Below are positions 26,474-35,762 of a DNA stretch of 54,385 nt, piece after piece; within the stretch, counting starts at the first letter, position 1; each line of letters starts with the position of its first letter. Origin of the DNA: Verrucomicrobia bacterium ADurb.Bin070 (GTDB lineage Bacteria > Verrucomicrobiota > Kiritimatiellia > RFP12 > UBA1067). Below the pieces are notes generated by a model that was given only the letters and a program-made list of their open reading frames with translations, did no database searches and was not told the origin of the DNA. The translations under genes were made by a program, and so were the position numbers. The stretch lies in assembly GCA_002071025.1 (NCBI GenBank), contig MWEJ01000003.1, positions 1 to 54,385 of the forward strand. Direction: 5' to 3'.

Positions 26474-27498
26474 GCCCGTTTCACCGCATCGACTTCAAGC
26501 TCCACCAGCAAGTCGTCGCGGCAGACATCCGCCTCAACCGTGATGAGCGGCAAGCCCTCTAGGCGGTGCGCGCGCAACCATGCCCGCCACTCCGTCATGT
26601 AGGCGGCCTTCTTCAGATACATGACCGCACGCGTCGCGTCGCGCCAGCCCATGCCGCGCGACACCAGGATCGCCTCGACCACATCCATCGTCAACTGGAT
26701 CTGGCGCGGCACGTCGTCCACGTAGGCCGTCGCGCCGCCCGGCTCGATGCTGGCCGTGCCGGACACCATCAGCGTGCGGCACTCCGGCGTGCCGATCTCT
26801 ACCGCCCGGCTGAACGAACTGCCGTACTCCAGCGCCGCGCACTGCAAGGGTGACGGAACGGCCTCCACCGTCACGGCGCCGGGCACCCGCGGCTTGACCG
26901 CGATGGCGCAGGCGGTGATCGCCGAGCCGCACAGGTTGGCGCTGCCGATGCCGGTGCTCGCGGGCACGAGTCCGTCGTAGACCGCACGCGACCGGAAGAA
27001 GGCGTCGCGCGCGCGGTTGAACGGATCGTACCAGTCGAGGATGCGGTCCATGTAGAGCCATGTGCGCGCCACGTTCGCGAAGGTCATGCCGGCATCTGAA
27101 AGCGCATCTTCGATCCCCTCGAAGACCGCCGTTGTCTGCGCCTCACGCGACGCGGTCAGGTCAGGCGGCAGCACACCGGTGAGCAGACAATACTCGGAAA
27201 ATTCGTCGTGGTAGGCCACCCCGACCGTGCACCCGTGACGCCGGATCAGCCGCGGCTCCACGCCGCCCACCACATACCTCTGGTAGACCGGCGGCAATTC
27301 GCCGCTGCCGCCGCACAGCCAGAGCTGCGGGACGGACGTTCCTTTTGCGCCGACCTCGGCCTGCTGCAACTGCACGCGGCTGCCCCAGCCGGTCTGAGAC
27401 ACCGCGCGCCCTCGGACGGCCTGCGGCACGCCCTGCTCCGCCGACCACACGCCCATCTCCTGGTGACGCGTCACACCGCCATGAAAAATTCCCCGCAT
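26470..27498 (-). CDS. RidA/YjgF-fold protein, possibly chorismatase-like
   Basis: The 342-residue protein starts at ATG 27498 behind AAAGGA. The C-terminal half is clearly RidA-like (LTMDVVEAILVSRGMGWRDATRAVMYLK and a final LPLITVEADVCRDDLLVELEVDAV). An earlier segment, MTFANVARTWLYMDRILDWYDPFNRARDAFF (near 160-190), is typical of longer proteins with two RidA-like folds, the arrangement seen in chorismatases. It is translationally coupled to resB and lies 47 nt after the diheme cytochrome, an unusual place for a RidA protein. The enzyme activity is not predictable. Confidence 0.7.
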   Translation of the reverse strand: MRGIFHGGVTRHQEMGVWSAEQGVPQAVRGRAVSQTGWGSRVQLQQAEVGAKGTSVPQLWLCGGSGELPPVYQRYVVGGVEPRLIRRHGCTVGVAYHDEFSEYCLLTGVLPPDLTASREAQTTAVFEGIEDALSDAGMTFANVARTWLYMDRILDWYDPFNRARDAFFRSRAVYDGLVPASTGIGSANLCGSAITACAIAVKPRVPGAVTVEAVPSPLQCAALEYGSSFSRAVEIGTPECRTLMVSGTASIEPGGATAYVDDVPRQIQLTMDVVEAILVSRGMGWRDATRAVMYLKKAAYMTEWRAWLRAHRLEGLPLITVEADVCRDDLLVELEVDAVKRA

Positions 27499-27544
27499 AC
27501 GTTTTCCTTTATGCTTAGAGTCCCCCGCACACCGCCCCTTAACC

Positions 27545-29449
27545 TTAAAGCGACAGCACGAATTCCGCCAGCGCGTCGATCTCCCCGTCGTCCAGCTTCT
27601 GTGTCGCACCGTGCGCATCCTGCGGATTGCACGCTTTCAGAAGCTCCTGTATCGTCAGAGCCCGCCCGTCATACAGATACGGTGCCGTGCGCCACACCTC
27701 GACCAGCGTCGGCGTGTCGAATTCGCGTCCCTCTTCATTGCCGACCCCCAGTCCGAGGTTAAACTTCTTAAGATTGGTGAAAAGCCGTTCGCCGTGCGGC
27801 CCCAGCTTGTCACCGGGATGGCACTCCGCGCAGCCGGCCCGCTTGAACAGCCGCTCGCCCTGCTTCGCCTTGGCAGACAGCGCACCATTGACGCGGTAGG
27901 GACTCACCTCCGGCGTGAGCGACATCGCATAGGCATCTAGGCAGAGCGCGTCTTCCTCCGGACGCACAACAAACTGGATGTGCGTAAGTCCCTTGCGGTT
28001 GCAGGCCTGAAGATCCGGGCGGATACCGGTCACCATCGTCGGCGGCGTCAGATGGGTGTAGATCATGTTTTTGGTCTGCTTGGGGTTGCCGATGCCGTCG
28101 TTCATCAGATCCCAATTGAGCGCGTCCACGCGACCGTCGGGGTGACAGCTCGCGCAGCTTTGCCAGTGCTGGAAACACATCGCGCCGTCGTTCCACAGCA
28201 TCTCGCCGCGCCGCACGCGATCCTTGCCGAGATCGACCGGCGCGCCCAGCGCGACCGCCGCCGGCTTCGCGGCCGCGTCGCCCAGCGGCAAGGCCGCCAG
28301 CGCATCCGCGAAATACACCGTCGTGTAGACGGTGCCTCCGGCCACCGCCACGCCGCGGGGCCCGTCGCCATCGAGTTTCACGCGACGACGCACCGTGACC
28401 AGAAAAGAGAGGTCGTTCGGCACATCCGCCGCAGACTTCGTTACCTCGGTGACCTTTTCATTGCGCGCCGCCTTCTCCAGCCGCGCATGGAATTCAGCGC
28501 GGTCGATCACGCTCAGCTCGCGTGTGCCGGCGTGCGCCACCACCACGTGCTTGCCGTCCGGAGAGACCGCCACCCCCCAAGGATTGGCCGCACCGAGATC
28601 CACATCATCCAGGAGTGCCGTGTTGACATACGCGCCCGTCTCGCCGTTAAAAACGCTGAGCCCCGCCGTGTTCATCCAGCCGCGTTCAAGCTGGGTCGTC
28701 GGAAGCTGATAGCGGCCGAAGGTGTGGGTGACATAGATGTGTTTTCCGTCCGGTGACGCGCCGACGCCGCGTACACCGGTCGAGCCGTTGGGCAACAGCA
28801 CATGTTGAACGGCATGCCCCGCCGAGGTGTCGATCACGCTGACCGATGCCGCGACAACCGCGTCGGTGGCGCGGCAGGCCGGCAGCAGGTTCGCCACAAA
28901 CAGCAGGCGGCCGCCGGCACCGAGCGCCGCCGCAAACGGCTCGCGCAGCACCGGCACCGTCGCCTTGACACTCAGCGTGCGGGCATCGAACACCCTGACA
29001 CAGGCGTCGAAGCGGCAGAGCACGTAGAGCGTCGCGCCATCCGGGCTCACTACCGGCGCGAGCGGCGTGTGCCCCGCCGCCGCCTGCACGGCCGGCGTGC
29101 CGTCCGCCGCGAACTTCTGCACGAAGCCCTCGGCACCGCCGCCGGTCACGAAGACCGTTCCGTCCGGCGCCACGGCGACACCGCTCGGGTCCGCTGACCC
29201 CGCCGTCGCGCCGCCGCCAAAGAGGGAGGACCAAAACCCGCGCGGGCGCTCCGTCTCATTCTTGAGCAGCCACTCGCCCACGACCTTGGCTCGTCCAAGG
29301 TCCATCACCAGCAGGCGGCCGCCGGTCGCCGACGTCACATAGGCCCGCTGGCCGTCCGGCGTCACGGCCAGACACTCGGGAGAGACATACGAAGCCGCCT
29401 CCGCAAACACAGCGACTCCCGCTAAAAAAACCGCCACTACTCGCTTCAT
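27545..29449 (-). CDS. Secreted YVTN beta-propeller protein with diheme cytochrome c module
   Basis: The 634-residue protein has a signal peptide (MKRVVAVFLAGVAVFAEAAS). A beta-propeller follows, built from repeats with LAVTPDGQRAYVTS, VAVAPDGTVFVTG, VSPDGATLYVLC and similar phrases (about 25-390). A cytochrome part has two CxxCH sites, CASCH near 433 and CAECH near 540. The second half, with TNLKKFN and RTAPYLYDGRALTIQELL, resembles MauG/cytochrome c peroxidase-like proteins. It probably acts as a periplasmic electron-transfer or oxidation protein. The heme ligation genes resB and ccsA are in the same operon. Confidence 0.85.
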   Translation of the reverse strand: MKRVVAVFLAGVAVFAEAASYVSPECLAVTPDGQRAYVTSATGGRLLVMDLGRAKVVGEWLLKNETERPRGFWSSLFGGGATAGSADPSGVAVAPDGTVFVTGGGAEGFVQKFAADGTPAVQAAAGHTPLAPVVSPDGATLYVLCRFDACVRVFDARTLSVKATVPVLREPFAAALGAGGRLLFVANLLPACRATDAVVAASVSVIDTSAGHAVQHVLLPNGSTGVRGVGASPDGKHIYVTHTFGRYQLPTTQLERGWMNTAGLSVFNGETGAYVNTALLDDVDLGAANPWGVAVSPDGKHVVVAHAGTRELSVIDRAEFHARLEKAARNEKVTEVTKSAADVPNDLSFLVTVRRRVKLDGDGPRGVAVAGGTVYTTVYFADALAALPLGDAAAKPAAVALGAPVDLGKDRVRRGEMLWNDGAMCFQHWQSCASCHPDGRVDALNWDLMNDGIGNPKQTKNMIYTHLTPPTMVTGIRPDLQACNRKGLTHIQFVVRPEEDALCLDAYAMSLTPEVSPYRVNGALSAKAKQGERLFKRAGCAECHPGDKLGPHGERLFTNLKKFNLGLGVGNEEGREFDTPTLVEVWRTAPYLYDGRALTIQELLKACNPQDAHGATQKLDDGEIDALAEFVLSL

Positions 29450-29547
29450 TCTGTCTCCTCGTGCGCCGACGGCTCACCACCTCCGGCCGCCCGCGTTCGT
29501 TCTCATTTCGTACATGCGCCCGTCGGCTGGCGACGCAGCGGGCCCGT

Positions 29548-30357
29548 TTAAACCTCCCGCTCGACCGCCTGGGCGATCGCCCGCAGTTCTTTGACCAAGG
29601 TGTAAAACATCTCCGGCGTCTCGCTCTGGTCGCCGTCGCACAACGCACGGTCTGGACAGGCATGCACCTCCATCATCACGCCGTCCGCACCGCAGGCCAC
29701 CGCCGCGCGCGACATGGCCGGCACCAGCGACGCCTTGCCCGTGCCGTGACTCGGGTCCACGATGACCGGCAGCCAGGTGCGCTCTTTCAGCAGCGGCACG
29801 GCGCTCAGATCGAGCGTGAAACGCGTCGCAGTCTCGAACGTGCGGATACCGCGCTCGCAGAGCACCACGCGCCGCGCGCCCGCGCTCAAGACATACTCCG
29901 CCGCATACAGATACTCCTGGATCGTGGCGCTCATGCCGCGCTTGAGCAGCACCGGCTTGCCGCAGGCCCCGGCATCGCGCAGCAGGATCGAATTGTGCAT
30001 GTTGCGCGATCCGATCTGCAGCATGTCCGCCACGGCCGAGACGATCGGAAGCTGCGCGGATTCCAAAACTTCGGTCACCACCGGCAGCCCGGTGCGCTCG
30101 CGCGCCTCCTCCAGAATCTCAAGACCTTCTTCACACAGGCCTTGAAAGGCGTAAGGCGAGGAGCGCGGCTTGAAAGCCCCGCCCCGCAACATCGCGGCAC
30201 CGGCCTCCTTCACGGCGCAGGCGATCTCGATCATCTGCGCCCGGCTTTCCACCGTGCAGGGGCCGGCGATCAGCACCAACCGCCGACCGCCAAAAACGAC
30301 ATCGCCCACCGACACGGTTCCAGTCCCGGCCCCCACAGTATCTTTGTCGACTATCAT
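29548..30357 (-). CDS. aroF: 3-deoxy-7-phosphoheptulonate (DAHP) synthase, type I beta
   Basis: The 269-residue enzyme makes DAHP from PEP and erythrose 4-phosphate, the first step of the shikimate pathway. It carries the KDO8P/DAHP-synthase landmarks [46 protein letters not shown] and [11 protein letters not shown]. It lacks the N-terminal ferredoxin-like or chorismate-mutase regulatory domain found in many homologues, so feedback control is probably absent or provided elsewhere. It stands as a single gene. Confidence 0.93.
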   Translation of the reverse strand: MIVDKDTVGAGTGTVSVGDVVFGGRRLVLIAGPCTVESRAQMIEIACAVKEAGAAMLRGGAFKPRSSPYAFQGLCEEGLEILEEARERTGLPVVTEVLESAQLPIVSAVADMLQIGSRNMHNSILLRDAGACGKPVLLKRGMSATIQEYLYAAEYVLSAGARRVVLCERGIRTFETATRFTLDLSAVPLLKERTWLPVIVDPSHGTGKASLVPAMSRAAVACGADGVMMEVHACPDRALCDGDQSETPEMFYTLVKELRAIAQAVEREV

Positions 30358-30450
30358 GGCATGCTACCACCCGCTGACGCGCCAGCGCCCGGCGCCGTTC
30401 CCTCATCCCCCGAACGCGCCGCAAAGGTACGCCTTTGCTCATTGCAGATC

Positions 30451-30480
30451 AGTATATCGCAACACCGGTTATCCGCGCAA
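30451..30480 (-). promoter_or_regulatory. aroF promoter
   Basis: On the minus strand, TTGCGC (30480-30475) and TATACT (30456-30451) are separated by 18 bp. A leader of about 85 nt would precede the start at 30357. The -10 box matches the consensus in five of six positions. Confidence 0.55.
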
Positions 30481-30591
30481 GCGCCGATGGATCGTCATTC
30501 GGCCGGCGTATCTCCGTTTCACTGACCGTTGAGGCTCCGACCGGGGAACGGGGAACGAGACATGTTCCTCGGTCAACTGATGACGCCACTC

Positions 30592-31377
30592 CTAAACGTC
30601 GGCAGAGACGAACCCCAGACGGTTCGATACCTGAAACGCGCACTCGCGGATGTGGGCACCTATTTGTGGGACACGGTCACGGTCAAGATCCATCATCAGC
30701 CCCGTCACCCAAAGGGCTGCGACCGGATAGCCGACACGGTCCAAGATCGGTGCGCCGATACAGTACACGCCCTCAAACTGCTCGCTGTTGTCAAACGCAT
30801 ATCCTGCGCTCACAACACTGTCCAGTTCACGCTGGAGCGCCGTCCGCGTTGTTAGAGTCCGCGCATTATGGCGGACAAACCGGATCGACGACAGGACCGT
30901 CTCCCGTTCGGCGTCCGGCAAGAACGCGAGGATCGCTTTGCCGGGCGCGGAGCAGTGGACACCGATCCGGTACCCCAGTTTGGCCACGAAGCAAAACATG
31001 CGCGCCCCGGTCACCTGATCCAGAACCACCACCTCCGTGCCGTCGCGAACCCCGATCAGCACCGTATCGACAACCCGGTCACGCATTTCGCGCATGATGT
31101 CCAATGAGCTTTCGATCAGGTTGGTCTCTGTGATCGCCCGCTGGCCGGTCAGCAACAGTTTGTTGGTGAGCCGGATCTGTTTGCTCTCAGCATCTCGCAC
31201 CACCAGCCCCATATCCTCCAGCGCCATCGTGATACGATAAGCGCTGGAGACCGGGCAGCCCAGAGCTTCTGCGATGTCTGTGAGCATTTTCCCCCGCGGG
31301 AAATGCGACAGATGCTCAAGGATCTTGAACCCCATCTTCAGGCTCGGTACGTCGTATTTGGGATTTTTCTTTGTCAT
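30592..31377 (-). CDS. IclR family transcriptional regulator
   Basis: The 261-residue protein has an N-terminal winged helix (SLKMGFKILEHLSHFPRGKMLTDIAEALGCPVSSAYRITMALEDMGLV, described as residues about 11-58) and a C-terminal GAF-like effector domain with HCSAPGKAILAFLPDAE and the final GAPILDRVGYPVAALWVTG. IclR proteins control sugar- and aromatic-acid use genes in response to small molecules. Its targets are unknown. It lies 61 nt after the 1214-codon diheme gene and may be part of that locus. Confidence 0.93.
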   Translation of the reverse strand: MTKKNPKYDVPSLKMGFKILEHLSHFPRGKMLTDIAEALGCPVSSAYRITMALEDMGLVVRDAESKQIRLTNKLLLTGQRAITETNLIESSLDIMREMRDRVVDTVLIGVRDGTEVVVLDQVTGARMFCFVAKLGYRIGVHCSAPGKAILAFLPDAERETVLSSIRFVRHNARTLTTRTALQRELDSVVSAGYAFDNSEQFEGVYCIGAPILDRVGYPVAALWVTGLMMDLDRDRVPQIGAHIRECAFQVSNRLGFVSADV

Positions 31378-31438
31378 ACTTCCATTTTTATTGAATGGTG
31401 ATCATCGTCCCTGAGTGGCAGATGAGTTTCACGCAGCA

Positions 31439-34400
31439 TCACTCGACTTCCACGATCACGCGGAAGCCGACATCGAACACTTTCTGCCAAGGCTGGTAGG
31501 CGCGGCGCACCGACGCCCCGGCATCGGCGGGCCGGTCGGCCCACGAGCCACCGCGCACGACCCGGCGCGTCTCGCCTTGCGCTGCCGCGCCGGGATACGG
31601 ATACGCCGCGTAGGACGAACGGGTCCACTCGCTGACATTGCCGACCATGTCTTTGAGGCCCCAGGCATTGGCCTCGGTCTGACCGACATAATCCACCACA
31701 AACCCGTTATCCTTGAAACGTGGGTCGTGCAGCGGGAAGTTCATCTCCGGCGGATGCGGGAAACGGTTTTGCAGAACGCTCGCACCCTCCCACTTCATCC
31801 GATAGTTGCGCAGGTCGCTGTCCGCCAGATTGGCGAAACGCCCGAAGTCGGCATCCGCACCGCCGTAGAAAAACGGCGTGTCCGTGCCTGCACGCGCGGC
31901 CCACTCCCACTGCGCCTCATCGGGCAGCGTCACGCGCAGACCGGATTTTTTGCTGAGCCAAACGCAGAAGGCCAGGGCCTCTTCGCAAGAGACACGCGCT
32001 GCCGGCTGATCCGGGTGATTGGCGATATGGCCCGGCACGACATGGTCCATGAAGTGCATGTCGATGTAGCGTGTGTCGTGCTCGGGATCGAACCGCGCGT
32101 ACTGGTCGTTGGTCACCTCGGCAACCCCCATCGCGAAAGGCTTGTTGATTCGGACGACCGCGCGCGGCCGTTCGTCTGGCGCGCCGTCGAGGCGGCCCAT
32201 GACGAACGCCCCGGCCGGCACCGCCACCAACCGCATGACAACCCCGTTGCCTAAATCGAGGCTGGACGGCAAGCGGCCTGCGCAGGCCTCCTGCAGACGG
32301 CGAGCCGCAGTGTGATCCATGGGGAAACCGGCCGCCTGCAGCCCGTCGGAGGCGACCGACGCGACCGGCGGCGGCTTCATAAACCCGGTCAGCGTGCGGC
32401 TGCGAAACGCCTCGGCCGCCGTCGCATGCTCGGCCTCGGGGTTGACGTCCACACCGGCGAATCTTTTCGCCAGTTCGAGCCGTCGCGCCACCGGGTCAAC
32501 GCCTTTCCACACCGGCGGGGCCCAGTTGCCGGCGAAGGGCGCGTTCAGGTCGATCCAGCAGGCGAGGCGCGCGCGCGCCTCGCCGCCCATCGACGCGAAT
32601 GTCACGCCCTGGTGACCTTTCTCAAGCATTTGGAACAGGCGGCTGGTGGAAGTGTGGTACTCCATGGGGGCCAGTAACGCCATGTCGCCCTCGATGCCCG
32701 CTCGGCGGACATACGGGTGCAGGGTGTCATACGCCGTCTTGGGGTCTGCAAAGCAGGGCATGCTGCGCGGCCCGACCGTTTGCTTTTCGCGGTGACAGCC
32801 GATGCAGTGGCGTTCCAGCACGGGATAGACCTCGTGCGTGAAGGCGAAGGGGCGGGCCGGTCCCAGCCAGGGCGAGAGAGGCTCGCTGTGGCGCGTCTCG
32901 GCAAGGCTGCGCTGTGGTGGCAGCGAGGCGCGGCGGTCTTCGTGGCAGCCGGCGCAAGAGACGCGTTCGCCCGGCATCCCCACCAGCCAACTGCGCATAA
33001 GCTGCACGGCGTTGCCGTCGGCATCCAGCGGCTGCAGCGAAACCGGCGTGTTGGCCGGGATCTGGAAGCAGGCCGAGCCGTCCGCTTCGACACGAGCCGT
33101 GCCGAGCACGCGCTTCACATCCCAACCGGACTCCGTGCCGATCAGCGGAAAACCGCCCTTGCCGATGTAGCAGAAGTGGTAGGCGAAGACACGGATCGCC
33201 TTGACCGTGCCGCGCGGCACCCCGCGCAACCCGGGACCGCTGTAAATGTCTGCAATGTGTACATCGGCTGTCTTGGACGCGAGATTCACGCGGTCCGGAA
33301 TCACCGGCGGCCGGGGACGCGGCAAGAAGAGCTGCGGCTCGAAAAGCGCCGTACCCTCCTCTTCGTAAATCAAGGTCGCGTTGTCGAACACGTCCACCAG
33401 ATAGATGCCCCACAGGCTGTCGGCATCGGGCTTCATGGCTGCCAGAAAATATTTTTCGTTGAGCGGATGCGGATGCGTGGCCAGTGACGGATGTTGCTTC
33501 AGGTACACATCGGTTACGGCGGCGTCGCAGACGGTGCCCGCCACCGGTTTTCCGTATCCGGGAATCAACTGGACGAACCCAGTCTTTTCGGCGGGCAGGA
33601 TCTCAGGGGTGACCGCGATCGGCTGGCCGACCTCGCCCCACTCTTTGGATGTCGGCCGGTAGCGGAACGGATAGGCTCCGGCTAGAGCGGGGTCCAGCAG
33701 GGCCAGCCGGCCGACATCACCGTAGCCGCCCCGGCAATGGTGCCCACTGAGGATGCCCGCCAGCAGGGAGGGATGCCCCGGCACCGGCTGGGCGAAACGG
33801 AACGCGGTCGGGAACCAAGAGTTGCTGCCGTACAGCGCAAGTTGGCCGGTGCCGTCCGGATTCATAGTCATGCGGCGGCGCGCGAAGTAGTGCGGAATGT
33901 CGCTGTATTCCCAGCGCTGATACACCACGCGCCCGTCATGCAGCACGGCGGGATCATTGCCGTGGTCCTGGTCGAAGGTCAGTTGGCGCAGATGTTTCGT
34001 GGCGGGATCGAGCCGATACAGCGAAGAGACCTTGTACTTGCCGTCCAGGCACGGCACGCCCACATAATAGGCGTTCGAACAGAGGACAATCTTGCCGTTC
34101 GGCAGATAGCAGGCGTCGAAAAAATCCAAGTCCGGATCGTCGGCGGGCGAGAGCTGTTGCAGGGAGCCGCCGTCGGCGGCGATCTGGAAAATGGCCCAGC
34201 GGTTGGTGCGGTCGAGGCCCGAGAAGAGCAACCGCTGCCCGTCGAAATCCAGGCAGACATCGCGCACCAGCGTGTCGCGATCCGGTTTGAAAAGTTTTTT
34301 CAGCGTCGGCTTACCGCTGCGCAGGCCTGTCATCACGGCGATTTCGTTGTCGTAGCCGGTGCCCGGCAAATCGGTGTGGTTCAAGTAGTTGTTGGGCACC

Positions 34401-35083
34401 CACCCCAGCTCACGGCCCGTGGCTTGCCGCGCGCGCCCGTTTATGATGCGCCGGCGCACGACCAGCAGTCGGTCCACGTCCAACAGCGGGTTGGCCAGCA
34501 GCGCGGCGCGCACGCCCGAGGCCAGCGCGTCAAAGCGCACCGTGTCCGGCTCCTCACCATGATCGAGCAGCGCAAGCATCCTTGCCTGTTCCTTGCTGAA
34601 AGCATCTAGATGACGCAGGTGGTCCACCGCCGCATAACGGTCCGGACAGGCTTTTTCAAGGTCACGTATGGCGCGGCGCACCGCCTCCGGATCAGGCATC
34701 AAAATTTTCCTGCGCAGCGCGCGCAACCGCCCGTCATGTGCGGTCCCGCGCAAGATCTCCTGACGTTTCTCCGGCGCGGGGCGACTGACGGACGCGACGC
34801 CAGACAACCCCTCGGACGCCTCGATCTTGATGGCACAGATGTGCGGAAAAGGACCGTTGCGCCTTAAGGTCACCATCCTTGTCCCGGCCTTGACTTGAAC
34901 GGAGCATTGACGTTCCCACCGCGCGGACTTCGTGTTCCAACCTCCGGTGGCGTCCTTGAAACCGGTGTGCACCTTGACGCCGTCCAACAAAATATCGATC
35001 TTTGTCAGACCTGTCAAGCGCTTGTCAGGGGGTGTAGGGTCGTAGTTGTACTTTGTGCAAATTAGGCAAGAAAGGCGGCCCAC
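31439..35083 (-). CDS. Diheme HzsA-like/FGE-like multidomain protein, 5' end missing or uncertain
   Basis: The open frame spans 1214 residues. An N-terminal piece looks like the end of a beta-domain (LDGVKVHTGF, CAIKIE). A beta-propeller-like region follows (about 215-520), then an HzsA-type segment (RGTVKAIRVFAYHFCY) carrying two heme sites, CAGCH near 711 and CIGCH near 761. The last 270 residues are an FGE-sulfatase/SUMF1-like domain (VPAGAFVMG, EAQWEWAARAG, NVSEWTRSSY, RRVVRGGSWADRP). That domain lacks the paired Cys of active formylglycine-generating enzymes. Heme attachment needs export, yet no signal peptide is present and the first ATG lies inside a terminator stem, so the true 5' end seems lost. 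Confidence 0.72.
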   Translation of the reverse strand: MGRLSCLICTKYNYDPTPPDKRLTGLTKIDILLDGVKVHTGFKDATGGWNTKSARWERQCSVQVKAGTRMVTLRRNGPFPHICAIKIEASEGLSGVASVSRPAPEKRQEILRGTAHDGRLRALRRKILMPDPEAVRRAIRDLEKACPDRYAAVDHLRHLDAFSKEQARMLALLDHGEEPDTVRFDALASGVRAALLANPLLDVDRLLVVRRRIINGRARQATGRELGWVPNNYLNHTDLPGTGYDNEIAVMTGLRSGKPTLKKLFKPDRDTLVRDVCLDFDGQRLLFSGLDRTNRWAIFQIAADGGSLQQLSPADDPDLDFFDACYLPNGKIVLCSNAYYVGVPCLDGKYKVSSLYRLDPATKHLRQLTFDQDHGNDPAVLHDGRVVYQRWEYSDIPHYFARRRMTMNPDGTGQLALYGSNSWFPTAFRFAQPVPGHPSLLAGILSGHHCRGGYGDVGRLALLDPALAGAYPFRYRPTSKEWGEVGQPIAVTPEILPAEKTGFVQLIPGYGKPVAGTVCDAAVTDVYLKQHPSLATHPHPLNEKYFLAAMKPDADSLWGIYLVDVFDNATLIYEEEGTALFEPQLFLPRPRPPVIPDRVNLASKTADVHIADIYSGPGLRGVPRGTVKAIRVFAYHFCYIGKGGFPLIGTESGWDVKRVLGTARVEADGSACFQIPANTPVSLQPLDADGNAVQLMRSWLVGMPGERVSCAGCHEDRRASLPPQRSLAETRHSEPLSPWLGPARPFAFTHEVYPVLERHCIGCHREKQTVGPRSMPCFADPKTAYDTLHPYVRRAGIEGDMALLAPMEYHTSTSRLFQMLEKGHQGVTFASMGGEARARLACWIDLNAPFAGNWAPPVWKGVDPVARRLELAKRFAGVDVNPEAEHATAAEAFRSRTLTGFMKPPPVASVASDGLQAAGFPMDHTAARRLQEACAGRLPSSLDLGNGVVMRLVAVPAGAFVMGRLDGAPDERPRAVVRINKPFAMGVAEVTNDQYARFDPEHDTRYIDMHFMDHVVPGHIANHPDQPAARVSCEEALAFCVWLSKKSGLRVTLPDEAQWEWAARAGTDTPFFYGGADADFGRFANLADSDLRNYRMKWEGASVLQNRFPHPPEMNFPLHDPRFKDNGFVVDYVGQTEANAWGLKDMVGNVSEWTRSSYAAYPYPGAAAQGETRRVVRGGSWADRPADAGASVRRAYQPWQKVFDVGFRVIVEVE

Positions 35084-35100
35084 TGGCCGCCTTCTTTGTT
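35069..35100. terminator. Strong hairpin terminator at the start of the diheme gene
   Basis: AAGGCGGCC (35072-35080) pairs perfectly with GGCCGCCTT (35085-35093) around a 4-nt loop. T-rich stretches lie on both sides, so it can end transcription either way. It follows the gene tail at 35130-35276 and underlies the annotated start of the diheme gene. Confidence 0.75.
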
Positions 35101-35129
35101 TGTGGGATTGACGTCCGGAGCGGACGGGT

Positions 35130-35276
35130 TCACTTGCCCTTCTTCAACTCCTCCGCCAGCCATTCGCCAGCAGTCAGCTTCTTGTCGTCGCCGCCACCGG
35201 CCGCCGGGGGCTTCGCGGCCCTTCCGGTCAGCTTCTCCAGCCGGTCGACCTCGGCCTTGTGCTTGCGAAGCCTGAT
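35130..35276 (-). pseudogene. C-terminal tail of a lost gene
   Basis: The minus-strand frame is closed by TAA (35279-35277) upstream and has no start codon. It encodes 48 residues rich in Lys, Glu and Ala (RLEKLTGRAAK, then KKLTAGEWLAEELKKGK) and ends at TGA 35130, with the terminator 30 nt on. The sequence has the look of a real protein C-terminus in high-GC codons. The parent family is not identified. Confidence 0.5.
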
Positions 35277-35335
35277 TTATCCGCTTGGTTGTTGCCTCCT
35301 GAAGATGCTAAAACCCGCGTCAAAGGGGACGTACA

Positions 35336-35485
35336 ATGTCCAGAGAGTTCAATGTGGTGATCGAGCAGGATGAAGACGGTTATTTCGTCGCGTCCGTGCC
35401 CGCATTGCGCGGCTGCCACACGCAGGCCAAGTCTCTTGATGTGCTGATGAAGCGCATCAAGGGGGCCATAGTCCTGTGCCTGTAA
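35336..35485 (+). pseudogene. Truncated HicB-type antitoxin
   Basis: ATG 35336, with AAAGGGG upstream, opens a 49-residue product beginning MSREFNVVIEQDEDGYFVAS and continuing with GCHTQAKSLDVLMKRIKGAI. This is the HicB/UPF0150 N-terminal half. The product stops at LCL-TAA, where intact family members continue. No HicA follows in its own frame. It is either a degraded copy or a solitary minimal HicB. It precedes a complete hicBA pair of different sequence by about 58 nt. Confidence 0.65.
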
Positions 35486-35507
35486 TCTGAATGCCGGAAC
35501 TTCGCAG

Positions 35508-35537
35508 TTGTCACGCATGAAGCCGAGGTGTTATCGT
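35508..35537 (+). promoter_or_regulatory. hicBA promoter, leaderless arrangement
   Basis: TTGTCA (35508-35513) and TATCGT (35532-35537) are spaced 18 bp. The -10 box ends 6 nt before ATG 35544, and there is no good SD. Confidence 0.5.
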
Positions 35538-35543
35538 ATTGAC

Positions 35544-35762
35544 ATGAAAGCGCTCAAACATTTGAAGATTGAGACCGAGCGGGAAGAAGACGGTCGCTGG
35601 ATAGCTGAACTTCCCGATCTGCCGGGCGCTATGGCCTATGGCGACACGCGCGAAAACGCCGTCGCCAACGTTAAGGCGCTGGCCTTCCGGATCGCCGCCG
35701 ACAAGATCGAGGCGCATGACCGGGCGCCCGAGATCGCCCCCCTTACCGCTGTTTTCGCATGA
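35544..35762 (+). CDS. hicB: HicB-family antitoxin
   Basis: The 72-residue protein has the short UPF0150/HicB fold, with IETEREEDGRWIAELPDLPGA and YGDTRENAVANVKALAFR. I chose ATG 35544 because the conserved beta strand starts shortly after and the promoter ends 6 nt before; the frame is open further upstream, to a GTG-like start near 35508. Its stop overlaps the start of hicA (ATGA), so the pair is coupled. HicB masks the HicA mRNA interferase and usually represses the operon. Confidence 0.82.
   Translation: MKALKHLKIETEREEDGRWIAELPDLPGAMAYGDTRENAVANVKALAFRIAADKIEAHDRAPEIAPLTAVFA

Noticed and set aside
29461-30525. Open frame of about 354 codons on the plus strand
   Set aside because: It is a shadow of the DAHP synthase gene, whose motifs are unambiguous on the minus strand.
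31439-32300. Active formylglycine-generating (sulfatase-maturing) enzyme
   Set aside because: The FGE-like domain lacks the catalytic cysteine pair, and no sulfatase gene is visible in the window.
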